A stretch of DNA of 40,710 bases from an uncultured Eubacterium sp. (GTDB taxonomy: Bacteria > Bacillota > Clostridia > Peptostreptococcales > Anaerovoracaceae), in the NCBI GenBank assembly GCA_946555345.1, contig CAMNSS010000021.1, positions 1 through 40,710 on the forward strand. The letters run 5' to 3'. This document shows positions 24,406 through 31,167 of this stretch, piece after piece. The position numbers and the translations under genes are program-made. The notes below the pieces were generated by a model that had not been told where the DNA came from, did not search any database, and saw only the letters and a list, made by a program, of their open reading frames with translations. Position 1 is the stretch's first letter; each line of letters starts with the position of its first letter.

Positions 24406-25056
24406 ATGAAGATTCTGAAACGTTGCAGAAAAGCGACGATATACGACGACGAAAAAAATTTACTCTGCCAGGCCAATGTTTTTCTGGACGAAGAAGAAAA
24501 TCTCAGGATATCCACGCCGGAGAAATTCGATGAACACATACAGGAAAACTTTGAAATTATTTTTTTCGATCCTGTGATGGGCCTGCTTCCCTGCCGCTGC
24601 GTCCTTTCAGAGCCGGAGACGCTGTCGAACCAGGTGATTTCATTTAAGTGCAGCGTGCTGGAACGGGGAGAGCAGATCCAAAGGCGGCTGGACATCAAAG
24701 TTCCGGTGGAGATCGATGTCCTGATGAGGACTGATGAGATCGCAGGCGGGACGATCGAGACGCGCGATGGCGGATATACTGCGAAATTGACGGATATCAG
24801 CGCAGGCGGGACATATCTCGTTTCTAAGATGTGGGTCAGCCAAGGGGCTTTGATTGAATTTCAGCTTACGGAAACGAAATCACCGATCGATTTGAAGGCG
24901 GAGGTATTGCGGGTCATGGAGCAGACCGATGAGGAAGGAAACGTTACATATGGACATGGCTGCCGTTTTGTGGAGCTTTCACACAATGCTGAGACGATGC
25001 TGCGGAATTTCGTTTACCAGCGGGAGCGGGAGCTTTACCGCAATGATATCTGGTAG
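24406..25056 (+). CDS. PilZ-domain protein, YcgR-like
   Basis: The 216-residue product has an N-terminal beta-rich domain (about 1-90) like the PilZN/YcgR-N domain and a C-terminal PilZ domain (about 92-205). The second binding motif is DISAGG within AKLTDISAGGTYLVS. The first, normally RxxxR after Q/RR, reads RRLDIKVPVEI, so the second Arg is Lys. PilZ proteins bind cyclic di-GMP and change motility, surface or exopolysaccharide functions; the Lys substitution could weaken or retune binding. AGGAGG stands 8 bp before ATG 24406, which is preferred over GTG 24403. The gene has its own promoter and is followed by the macrodomain gene 32 bp on. Confidence 0.82.
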   Translation: MKILKRCRKATIYDDEKNLLCQANVFLDEEENLRISTPEKFDEHIQENFEIIFFDPVMGLLPCRCVLSEPETLSNQVISFKCSVLERGEQIQRRLDIKVPVEIDVLMRTDEIAGGTIETRDGGYTAKLTDISAGGTYLVSKMWVSQGALIEFQLTETKSPIDLKAEVLRVMEQTDEEGNVTYGHGCRFVELSHNAETMLRNFVYQRERELYRNDIW

Positions 25057-25088
25057 GAAGATATCTGATAGAAGGGAAGGGATATGCT

Positions 25089-25547
25089 ATGTCATTTGAG
25101 ATCATCCGCGGTGATATTACCGAAATGAAAACAGATGCGATCGTAAATGCCGCCAACAGCCAGCTGATGAGGGGCGGCGGGGTTTGCGGCGCGATCTTTG
25201 CCGCCGCTTCTGCACCGGAATTGCAGGAGGAGTGCATGAGGCTTGCGCCGTGTCCGACGGGGCAGGCCGTGATTACGGGCGGCTACCATTTGCCCGCCAA
25301 GCACATCGTCCATACCGTAGGGCCTGTCTGGCATGGCGGCGGGCGGGGGGAGGCGCAGCTTTTGCATGATGCGTATGCCAATGCGTTAAAGGTAGCAGAG
25401 GCTGCCGGATGCCGCTCCATTTCATTTCCGCTGATTTCCTCCGGGATTTACGGGTATCCTGCCAGCGAAGCGAAGGAAGTGGCGGAGACAGCGATCCGTG
25501 ATTTTTTGCAGGATCACGATATGGAAGTGTACTTGGTGCTGTTTTAG
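25089..25547 (+). CDS. Macrodomain protein (ADP-ribose-binding / deacetylase family)
   Basis: The 152-residue single macrodomain starts IIRGDITEMKTDAIVNAANS and has the phosphate-binding loops LMRGGGVCGAI (26-36) and ISFPLISSGIYGYP. Macrodomains of the MacroD/YmdB type remove ADP-ribose or hydrolyse O-acetyl-ADP-ribose. In those, the loop reads GGGGVDGAIH with a catalytic Asp; here that residue is Cys33 and the His is Phe, so catalysis may differ or be lost. GGAAGGG precedes the ATG. It sits between the PilZ gene and a toxin-antitoxin pair with 33 bp to the latter, and may share its transcript. Confidence 0.9.
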   Translation: MSFEIIRGDITEMKTDAIVNAANSQLMRGGGVCGAIFAAASAPELQEECMRLAPCPTGQAVITGGYHLPAKHIVHTVGPVWHGGGRGEAQLLHDAYANALKVAEAAGCRSISFPLISSGIYGYPASEAKEVAETAIRDFLQDHDMEVYLVLF

Positions 25548-25580
25548 GGATGCGGATGCAAGTTGAAGGGATGTGTTTTT

Positions 25581-25811
25581 ATGATATATGATACGTTGGT
25601 TCAGGAAGCGAAAGATCTTCCCGAAGATATGATCGAGCAGGTGATTGACTTCATGAGATATTTGAAATACGCATCGGCAAATGAGCAGGCAAAGCCTTCG
25701 ATGGGAAATGATGCGTCCTTTCGCAGGTCGGTGAATCCATTAGCGGATGATTTTATTGCCATTGCAGAGGATTTTGACGAAACACCGGAATGCTTTAAGG
25801 AGTATTTATAA
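25581..25811 (+). CDS. Antitoxin, DUF2281-like, partner of the PIN toxin
   Basis: The 76-residue acidic protein resembles the DUF2281 antitoxin group: YDTLVQEAKDLPEDMIEQVI followed by DFMRYLKYA is the helical dimer/DNA-binding part, followed by a disordered acidic tail expected to cover the toxin. ATG 25581 was taken with GAAGGGAT upstream; TTG 25563 is an alternative. Its stop overlaps the toxin ATG by one base (TAATG), typical of translationally coupled toxin-antitoxin pairs. The function is inferred from family resemblance and arrangement. Confidence 0.82.
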   Translation: MIYDTLVQEAKDLPEDMIEQVIDFMRYLKYASANEQAKPSMGNDASFRRSVNPLADDFIAIAEDFDETPECFKEYL

Positions 25812-26191
25812 TGTATTTATTAGACACAAATGCTTTGCTATATTTTTTGTACGATAGCGAAAAGCTTTCCGAAAAAGCATCAGAAGTGATTTATCATGGT
25901 AATGAAAAAATTAGTGTAAGCATTGTTTCCATGTGGGAGATTGCGCTGAAAGCAAGCATCGGAAAACTAGAAATCAAAAGTTCGATTTCCAAGATTGTGG
26001 AAACCTGTGAGAAAGAGCAGTTTAGCATTCTTCCCATAAGGCCATTTCACCTCGACGAAATCGGAACGCTTCCTGCAATTCATGGAGACCCGTTTGACCG
26101 CTTAATCGTTTCACAGACCATTGCGGAAAATTTAGTTATTATCACCAAGGATAGGACGATGCCGTTGTATCCTGTCAGAGTGTTGTGGTAA
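25811..26191 (+). CDS. PIN-domain toxin (VapC-like ribonuclease)
   Basis: The 126-residue PIN-domain protein has the expected acidic metal site: D5 in LLDTNALL, E43 in SMWEIALKASIGKL, D93 and D96 in HGDPFDRLI, and D114 in ITKDRTM. The WEIALKxxIGKL block is characteristic of the type II toxin PIN subgroup. These cut RNA, often tRNA, when free of antitoxin. It is coupled to the upstream antitoxin. It has lower GC than its left neighbours, consistent with mobility. Its stop lies 6 bp from the end of the convergent trhA gene, with no terminator between. Confidence 0.93.
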   Translation: MYLLDTNALLYFLYDSEKLSEKASEVIYHGNEKISVSIVSMWEIALKASIGKLEIKSSISKIVETCEKEQFSILPIRPFHLDEIGTLPAIHGDPFDRLIVSQTIAENLVIITKDRTMPLYPVRVLW

Positions 26192-26197
26192 ACAAAG

Positions 26198-26845
26198 CTA
26201 GACGAAATACAGCAGCACCATCAGGTAGTGGCACAGGCTGCCGAGGATGACGAATATATGGAAAATTTCATGAAAGCCGAACATTTCGCTGATGTTCGGT
26301 TTTTTGATCGCGTAAATGACGCCGCCGACGGTGTAAAGAAGTCCGCCTGCGGCAAGCAGGAAGACTGCGCCGAATGGCAGGCTTCCAAGCGCCGGAAAGT
26401 CTATGGCGATGAACCAGCCCATCAGGATATACAAAGCGGCGCTCAGCTTTCTGGGCGCATTGATCCAGAGGAGTTTCATGACGATTCCCGCAAGTGCGAT
26501 GCTCCAGATCGCACAGACCAGCACGATGTTTTTCGGCGCGGGCAGGATGGCGTAAAGAAGCGGCGTATAAGAGCCTGCAATCAGGACGTAAATCATGGAA
26601 TGATCGAGCTTGCGCAGTTTTTTGATCACTGCGGGCGTTCCATTGGAAAAATGGTAGAGGCTGCTTGCTCCGTACAGTCCGGCTAAGGAGAGACAGAAAA
26701 CCAGCCCCATGATCTGTGCGTCGTGGAAATGGCCCATGAGGATTTTCACGACCATGATAATGGTACCCGCCATGGATAAAACGAGTCCGATGAAGTGGGT
26801 ATAGCTGCTGAGCGGGTCGCGTGCGTTTAAAAACAGTTTTGGCAT
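26198..26845 (-). CDS. trhA: TrhA / hemolysin III family membrane protein (PAQR superfamily)
   Basis: The 215-residue product has seven hydrophobic segments, the usual number. PAQR/hemolysin III hallmarks are ASSLYHF (about 60-66), LRKLDHSMIY, and FGFHEIFHIFVILGSLCHY near the C-terminus, whose His residues would bind zinc. The family is named for a haemolytic homologue but its members are linked to membrane-fluidity homeostasis. AAAGGA lies about 10 bp before the ATG, and a promoter is visible at 26938-26965. It is convergent with the PIN toxin gene. Confidence 0.93.
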   Translation of the reverse strand: MPKLFLNARDPLSSYTHFIGLVLSMAGTIIMVVKILMGHFHDAQIMGLVFCLSLAGLYGASSLYHFSNGTPAVIKKLRKLDHSMIYVLIAGSYTPLLYAILPAPKNIVLVCAIWSIALAGIVMKLLWINAPRKLSAALYILMGWFIAIDFPALGSLPFGAVFLLAAGGLLYTVGGVIYAIKKPNISEMFGFHEIFHIFVILGSLCHYLMVLLYFV

Positions 26846-26937
26846 TTTGTCAGTTCCTTTCTATTTGCACCTATCTTTGTCGAGATATAGGGATGGAAAA
26901 TACATAAAGTAGTATTTAAAACCATATTACAAATATA

Positions 26938-26965
26938 ATAATACCACATAAAACAATTTTATCAA
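26938..26965 (-). promoter_or_regulatory. trhA promoter
   Basis: On the minus strand TTGATA (26965-26960), a 16-bp spacer and TATTAT (26943-26938), with TGG before it (extended -10), precede trhA by about 90 bp. Confidence 0.6.
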
Positions 26966-27042
26966 CCCCATCTTGCAAAAAATATCTTTTTCTTGTAATA
27001 TAATATGAGCGAAAACATCTTATATCATACATGGAGGACACG

Positions 27043-27543
27043 ATGGCTACCTTGAAATCTCTTGTGAATACGAAGCTTTGGGATATACCGCTCGATCATG
27101 AAAAAATTCCGGAAATCGATCTTTACATGGATCAGATTTTGCGGTTGACGGAGGAAAAGGGCGTTACGAAGACCATGATCAACAATTACAGCAAGGAACG
27201 GCTGCTCAAACCCCTGAAAGGGAAAAAATACAGCAAAGAGCAGATCATACAGATCCTTTGCATCATGAACCTGAAACAGGTCTTGCAGCTCGGTCATATT
27301 AAAGATTTGATGCCGCAGGAGGAAGGAAAGGTGGATTTTCTGAAGGTGTACGATGCATGGGCTTCGGAAAACGATCGGATTGCGAAGGCTGCTGCTGCAT
27401 TTGTGGAGCAAGAAATTTCATGCCGGGAGGATATGTCGAAGGAAGAAGCTGCCCTTGCCACAGCGATGATGCTGTCTTCATGCTGTATCTACTTCACCAG
27501 GCTGTGCGAGGCGCTGGCGGAGGATGATGCGGGGCAGGAATGA
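27043..27543 (+). CDS. DUF1836 protein, MerR-like helix-turn-helix regulator
   Basis: The 166-residue product matches DUF1836 proteins of Firmicutes: PEIDLYMDQILRLTEEKG, then TMINNYSKERLLKPLKGKKY and SKEQIIQILCIMNLKQVLQL, a winged-helix arrangement like MerR. The C-terminal half is helical (about 85-160). No ligand-binding domain is obvious, and targets are unknown. ATG 27043 was chosen because GGAGG lies 5 bp upstream; the ATG at 27031 lacks a ribosome binding site. A TATAAT at 26999-27004 is a likely -10, with TTGCAA 20 bp before it (long spacing). The gene is monocistronic. Confidence 0.85.
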   Translation: MATLKSLVNTKLWDIPLDHEKIPEIDLYMDQILRLTEEKGVTKTMINNYSKERLLKPLKGKKYSKEQIIQILCIMNLKQVLQLGHIKDLMPQEEGKVDFLKVYDAWASENDRIAKAAAAFVEQEISCREDMSKEEAALATAMMLSSCCIYFTRLCEALAEDDAGQE

Positions 27544-27602
27544 TGGATTGGTTTTGGAACAAATGGAAATGCCGCAATGCCTTTTTCTTTCATACAATGT
27601 AA

Positions 27603-27656
27603 GAAGGGCGTCGCACTAACGCTTTTTATTCGTTAATACGACAGCCCCTTCCTTTT
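27603..27656. terminator. long imperfect hairpin, probably a bidirectional terminator
   Basis: GAAGGG, CGTCG and CTAACG on the left pair with CGTTA, CGAC and CCCCTTC on the right around an AT-rich loop CTTTTTATT. T-rich tracts flank it on both sides. It separates the DUF1836 gene from the convergent brnA gene. Confidence 0.65.
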
Positions 27657-27705
27657 GTGCCAAAGCTATTTACATAGATAAAAATACACGATCTATATCA
27701 TAAAA

Positions 27706-27894
27706 TCATGATATATTTATTTCCCGTTGTGTATTACGGTTTTTCGCCGCCAACCGAAATGCTTTTTCCATTGCAGGCGTAAGTTCTGGAGAGTCTTCAT
27801 CAAATACAATCTCCTTTTTTGCCGCTTCTTTGATCTGCTCAATCTGTTCCTTGGTGGGTTTTTGGTTTCTATCTAATGTAGCTGTTCGTATCAT
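27706..27894 (-). CDS. brnA: BrnA-like antitoxin
   Basis: The 62-residue product resembles the N-terminal part of BrnA antitoxins: KPTKEQIEQIKEAAKKEIVF then DEDSPELTPAMEKAF. It lacks the longer C-terminal ribbon-helix-helix found in many, ending shortly after KNRNTQREINIS, so it is a short form. AAAGGAG precedes the ATG and lies inside the toxin gene, which it overlaps by 26 bp. Toxin first, antitoxin second is the normal BrnT-BrnA order. An 8-bp inverted repeat (27694-27715) spans the stop codon. Confidence 0.88.
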   Translation of the reverse strand: MIRTATLDRNQKPTKEQIEQIKEAAKKEIVFDEDSPELTPAMEKAFRLAAKNRNTQREINIS

Positions 27895-28150
27895 AGTAAA
27901 TGCTCCTTTCTATTTTCGTTGCGAGCCTTGCCGATATCAGGCGTATATTCTCGTTGCGTTCCGTGTAAACAACAAATAAAACGTCTTGAACCATTCCAAT
28001 CGTACTGTAACGGTCTTCGTTAATACTATGTTCAATATCATAGATTTCAATGCGTTGCAAATCATTAAATACGAGCATCGCTGTTTCAAAATCAATTCCA
28101 TGTTTTTTCAAATTTAATTGGTTTTTTTCTTCATCCCATTCAAATTTCAA
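27869..28150 (-). CDS. brnT: BrnT ribonuclease toxin
   Basis: The 93-residue product is a clear BrnT: it begins MKFEWDEEKNQLNLKKHGIDF and ends with IRLISARLATKIERSIY, the conserved strand/Arg-rich end of this RelE-fold toxin. BrnT cuts mRNA and is blocked by BrnA. GAGGGA stands about 7 bp before the ATG. The gene is AT-richer than most neighbours. A promoter is visible at 28233-28262, and the BrnA-BrnT complex normally represses it. Confidence 0.95.
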   Translation of the reverse strand: MKFEWDEEKNQLNLKKHGIDFETAMLVFNDLQRIEIYDIEHSINEDRYSTIGMVQDVLFVVYTERNENIRLISARLATKIERSIYYDTNSYIR

Positions 28151-28232
28151 TGGACATCCCTCACCCGGTTTTCAGCCTTATATTTTTCGGAGATTTTGCC
28201 TTATTTCTTTCGGTTCTGATTTCGTTTATGAA

Positions 28233-28262
28233 ATTTTACCATAAATAAGCCGGGGTAATCAA
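28233..28262 (-). promoter_or_regulatory. brnTA promoter
   Basis: On the minus strand TTGATT (28262-28257), an 18-bp spacer and TAAAAT (28238-28233), preceded by TGG, lie about 83 bp upstream of brnT. The rest of 28151-28388 holds no gene. Confidence 0.6.
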
Positions 28263-28388
28263 CAGTATGCATGAAAAATGCCCAGTAAAATAAAAAATAG
28301 CATGAATCAACTGGTCGGTATATAGATGGATATGATATGTGCCGCTTTTTCATTGCCTTTTGAACTGTTGCCACAATAGGGGGCGTTC

Positions 28389-28417
28389 TTGAAAAATATA
28401 TCTGGGTCTGTTATCAT
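28389..28417 (+). promoter_or_regulatory. promoter of the LytTR/GHKL two-component operon
   Basis: TTGAAA (28389-28394), a 17-bp spacer and TATCAT (28412-28417) with TG upstream lie 56 bp before the ATG at 28473. Confidence 0.65.
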
Positions 28418-28472
28418 AAGTACAATATAGTTGCAAAAAGGAAGCGTTTTTGGGAAAGGAAACGGACTACAG

Positions 28473-29189
28473 ATGATTTCGATCGGGATTTGCGATGATG
28501 AAACATATATGCTGGATCTGCTGGCTGAAAAAACGGATGCGTTTTTTGCACATGAAAATATGGATGTGGAAATTTTGCGCTTTTCAAGCGGGCGGGAATT
28601 GCTGGATCATCCCGGGAAGCTGGACGTGCTGTTTCTCGATATCCGCATGGAAAGCCCGGACGGCTTTGAAACGGCGCGAAAGCTCAGGCGGCGGGGCTTT
28701 GACGGGTTTCTGATCTTCGTCACCGTGCTGGAGGACTACGTTTTCGATGCATTTGAGGTGGAAGCGTTCGGCTATCTGGTAAAGCCGCTTGCGGATCACC
28801 TGTTCCAGCGGACGATGAAGCGGCTGCTTTCTGCACTCAAAGCATCCCGGAAAGCCCTGCTCTTGGTGCAGAAGGGAAAGGAATGGAGCGTTATCCGCTT
28901 TGACGATATCATGTATTGCGAAGTGATCAACCGGAAGGTGTACTTGCATTTGCAGGATCATACCGTCCTCGATTACTATGATAAGATCGAAACGCTGGCG
29001 CGAAAGCTGGACGCCCGTTTTTTCCGGTGTCACAGGAGCTATCTGCTGAATTTGCAATACCTGAAAGCGTACAAGGGCGGGCAGGCCCATCTGCGAAACG
29101 ATGAGCGGATACCGATTTCCCGTTTGCGCCAAAACGAGTTTTCGTCCGCCCTCTTTCAATATATGAAGGAAGCGGGAGGCGGCATATGA
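28473..29189 (+). CDS. LytTR-family response regulator
   Basis: The 238-residue product has a receiver domain (1-120; acidic pocket D8-D9, phosphoacceptor D56 in LFLDIRM, conserved Lys in YLVKPL) and a LytTR DNA-binding domain (about 140-235; IMYCEVINRKVYLHLQ, CHRSYLLNLQYLKAYKG, ISRLRQNEF). This is the AgrA/VirR class, which binds pairs of direct repeats one helical face apart. ATG 28473 has GGAAAGGA upstream. Its stop overlaps the kinase start (ATGA). A pair of 10-bp direct repeats 21 bp apart after the kinase gene is a likely target. No autoinducer peptide gene was found. Confidence 0.95.
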   Translation: MISIGICDDETYMLDLLAEKTDAFFAHENMDVEILRFSSGRELLDHPGKLDVLFLDIRMESPDGFETARKLRRRGFDGFLIFVTVLEDYVFDAFEVEAFGYLVKPLADHLFQRTMKRLLSALKASRKALLLVQKGKEWSVIRFDDIMYCEVINRKVYLHLQDHTVLDYYDKIETLARKLDARFFRCHRSYLLNLQYLKAYKGGQAHLRNDERIPISRLRQNEFSSALFQYMKEAGGGI

Positions 29190-30568
29190 TCGAGGGAATT
29201 TATGCCTGCTGCACCGGCATATTGGAGGTAGCGATCCAGTTTTTGGCTTTCGGGAAGCTGGTCGGGAAAAAAGCTGCGCCGCTGAAGCTTCTTTGCTTCA
29301 TCGGTTTCGGCTGTATCGCAGTCGGGTTACCGATTTTCGCGACGCTGAAGGTGTTTTTCTTTCTGGTGGTACTGATTGCGGGCGGCGTTGTGGTCTGGGA
29401 AACGGATTATAAACGCGCGGTTTTGCATGGCGTGGTCACGGTGGCCATCATGCAGCTTTGCTTTGGCATCGTCAATTCCGTTTCGACCATGTTAGCGCCA
29501 TATCTCTATCCGCTTGCCCCTGCCCTTTCGGGACGGGTCTTGATGGTCGGCGGAACGGTGGCCGCCCTAGGGCTTTCCTGTCTTTGCTATGCGGCTGTCT
29601 GCAAATGCTTGGGGCAGGAAACAGCGGATGAAAAGCAATCCCTGTTGGCGGTTCTCGCGCCGCTTCTGATGGTTTTAATCGCCAGCGGCTATATTGACCA
29701 TGCGATTTATGGAAATGTGGTTACGGTCGATGACAATGCCCGCGCGGATTTCTTAGGCGACGGCAGCATCCTGTTGGTGCAGGCGGTCGGGATTATCAGC
29801 GTTTTATGCATGATGCATGCATACCGGAAGCTGGCCGCCGGAGCCTGCCTCGATGCAAGGCTTGCTATGCTGGCGCAGAAAGCGCATTTTCAGAAGCGGT
29901 ATGTCATGCAGGCAGAGGCACATTGCGATAGCACGAGGGCGCTGCGGCATGATATCAAAAATCACCTTTCGGTGGTGAGGGGCTTGTTAAAGAAAGGCGA
30001 CGTTGGAAGGGCGGAGTCCTATCTGGGAAAGATGGATGAGGCGGCCGCGCACATGGCTTTCCCGTTTCAGACAGGCAGCCCGGCGCTGGACGCTTTGCTC
30101 GAAGACAAGTCTGCGCTGGCCGGGCGCAGAGGAATCGTTTTCGAAGGAGCTTTGAAGTTGCCAAGCCCTTGCTTTGTGGATGAGATGGATCTCGTCACTA
30201 TTTTGGCGAATGCCTTGGACAATGCGATCGACGCCTGCGGGAAGCTGCCTGCGGGTGCGGAGCGGGTAGTACGCCTTTCAAGCCGTGTGCAAGGGGAGCT
30301 TTTATGGCTGGAAGTGGAGAACAGCTGGCCGGAAGTAGAAAACAGCATTTGCCAGGAAGGCAATGAGTGGAGCGAATGGCAGGCGTGCGGCGAAAGCGAT
30401 GAACGAGGAAAGCGGCATGGACGCTGCATTCGGCAGGGGACAGGTCTTTCGAACATAAAAGCGGCTGCCGGAAGGTATGGCGGCAGGGTGGAAATCCGGG
30501 TGACGGATCGTGTATTTTGCCTGAACGTGCTGCTATTCATTCCACGCCAGCGTTCATCCACTTCATAG
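29186..30568 (+). CDS. GHKL (AgrC-like) sensor histidine kinase
   Basis: The 460-residue membrane kinase has six or so hydrophobic segments in residues 1-215, a coiled stretch, then the phosphoacceptor His255 in LRHDIKNHL. The ATPase domain contains LANALDNAIDA (N box) and GTGLSNI (G box). This is the peptide-sensing AgrC type. The loop between the N and G boxes is enlarged (about 375-415) and contains a 7-residue tandem duplication (EVENSWP/EVENSIC). The start overlaps the LytTR regulator stop, so they are a pair. The N-terminal sensor could detect a peptide or membrane stress; the signal is unknown. Confidence 0.92.
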   Translation: MIEGIYACCTGILEVAIQFLAFGKLVGKKAAPLKLLCFIGFGCIAVGLPIFATLKVFFFLVVLIAGGVVVWETDYKRAVLHGVVTVAIMQLCFGIVNSVSTMLAPYLYPLAPALSGRVLMVGGTVAALGLSCLCYAAVCKCLGQETADEKQSLLAVLAPLLMVLIASGYIDHAIYGNVVTVDDNARADFLGDGSILLVQAVGIISVLCMMHAYRKLAAGACLDARLAMLAQKAHFQKRYVMQAEAHCDSTRALRHDIKNHLSVVRGLLKKGDVGRAESYLGKMDEAAAHMAFPFQTGSPALDALLEDKSALAGRRGIVFEGALKLPSPCFVDEMDLVTILANALDNAIDACGKLPAGAERVVRLSSRVQGELLWLEVENSWPEVENSICQEGNEWSEWQACGESDERGKRHGRCIRQGTGLSNIKAAAGRYGGRVEIRVTDRVFCLNVLLFIPRQRSSTS

Positions 30569-30581
30569 CGGAACCGCTGCC

Positions 30582-30612
30582 TTTCACAGCAATCTGCGCA
30601 CATTTCACAGCA
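30582..30612 (+). promoter_or_regulatory. LytTR-type operator: two identical 10-bp direct repeats
   Basis: TTTCACAGCA occurs at 30582-30591 and 30603-30612, exactly 21 bp apart. This is the geometry of LytTR regulator sites (about 9-bp repeats with 12-13 bp between). The second copy ends 6 bp before a -35 element, the position of an activator site. The LytTR regulator is encoded in the operon immediately upstream. Confidence 0.65.
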
Positions 30613-30618
30613 GTTTCA

Positions 30619-30646
30619 TTGAAGCTTTGGGAAAAAGCGTTAGAAT
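30619..30646 (+). promoter_or_regulatory. promoter downstream of the LytTR-type repeats
   Basis: TTGAAG (30619-30624), a 16-bp spacer and TAGAAT (30641-30646) lie 36 bp before the ATG at 30682. Confidence 0.6.
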
Positions 30647-30681
30647 GAGTGTAAACGATGTGAAAGGGAGGTTCATGAAAA

Positions 30682-31128
30682 ATGAGTATGCAAGGAATTG
30701 GAAACGAGGCAATTTACCAGTCGCCGCAGACCGGGCAGGAAAAGGCGGAACGAGCGACAAAGGCAGAACCAGCAGGAACGGGACAAGCGCCGAATGCTGC
30801 TGCGGGAAGGGCGTCTGCCCAAGAGCTGGCGGCGGCGCAAGGGGCAAGTCCAGCGGCGCAAGAGCCGAAGCTGGCGCAGCGGCCGAGATACGACCGCTAT
30901 GAGCCGGAGCGCAAGGAGGAAATTTGCACGACGGACACCGGTAAAGTGGATCGCGAAATTGAAAAGCTGCGGGAGAAAAAGACACGGCTTTCCAGGCAGA
31001 TCCAAATGACGGATGATCCGCAGAAAAAAGAGGAATTGAAAAGACAACTGGCGAAGGCAGAGCAGGAGCTGAAACAAAAGGATAACGATACGTACCGCCG
31101 CCAGAATGCGGAGGTGACGGGCGCATAA
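30682..31128 (+). CDS. Small Ala/Gln-rich protein with C-terminal coiled coil (148 aa), unknown function
   Basis: I do not recognise the family. Residues about 1-75 are low complexity, rich in Ala, Gln, Gly and Pro (AERATKAEPAGTGQAPNAAA). Residues about 88-135 form a highly charged coiled coil (REIEKLREKKTRLSRQIQ, KKEELKRQLAKAEQELKQK). No signal peptide or membrane segment is seen. GGGAGG lies 11 bp before the ATG. The overlapping plus-frame peptide at 30627-30902 lacks this context. It is the first gene after the LytTR-type operator and lies 39 bp before the OmpR-type regulator, so it probably belongs to one signalling/ABC transcription unit. Confidence 0.75.
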   Translation: MSMQGIGNEAIYQSPQTGQEKAERATKAEPAGTGQAPNAAAGRASAQELAAAQGASPAAQEPKLAQRPRYDRYEPERKEEICTTDTGKVDREIEKLREKKTRLSRQIQMTDDPQKKEELKRQLAKAEQELKQKDNDTYRRQNAEVTGA

Positions 31129-31167
31129 ACAGGAACAATAGGATATAGCGGGGGATTTTCGGAACAG

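Noticed and set aside
26973-27004. TTGCAA-20-TATAAT as a confident DUF1836 promoter
   Set aside because: The -10 is good but a 20-bp spacer is too long for a firm call, so it is mentioned only in the gene entry.
30567-30578. AGCGG-AA-CCGCT hairpin after the GHKL kinase as a terminator
   Set aside because: Five-bp stem with a 2-nt loop and no T run; too weak to call.
30627-30902. 91-aa open frame overlapping the 148-aa coiled-coil gene
   Set aside because: It starts upstream of the ribosome binding site and its Gly/Arg/Ser-rich sequence is a frame shadow of the Ala/Gln-rich region.
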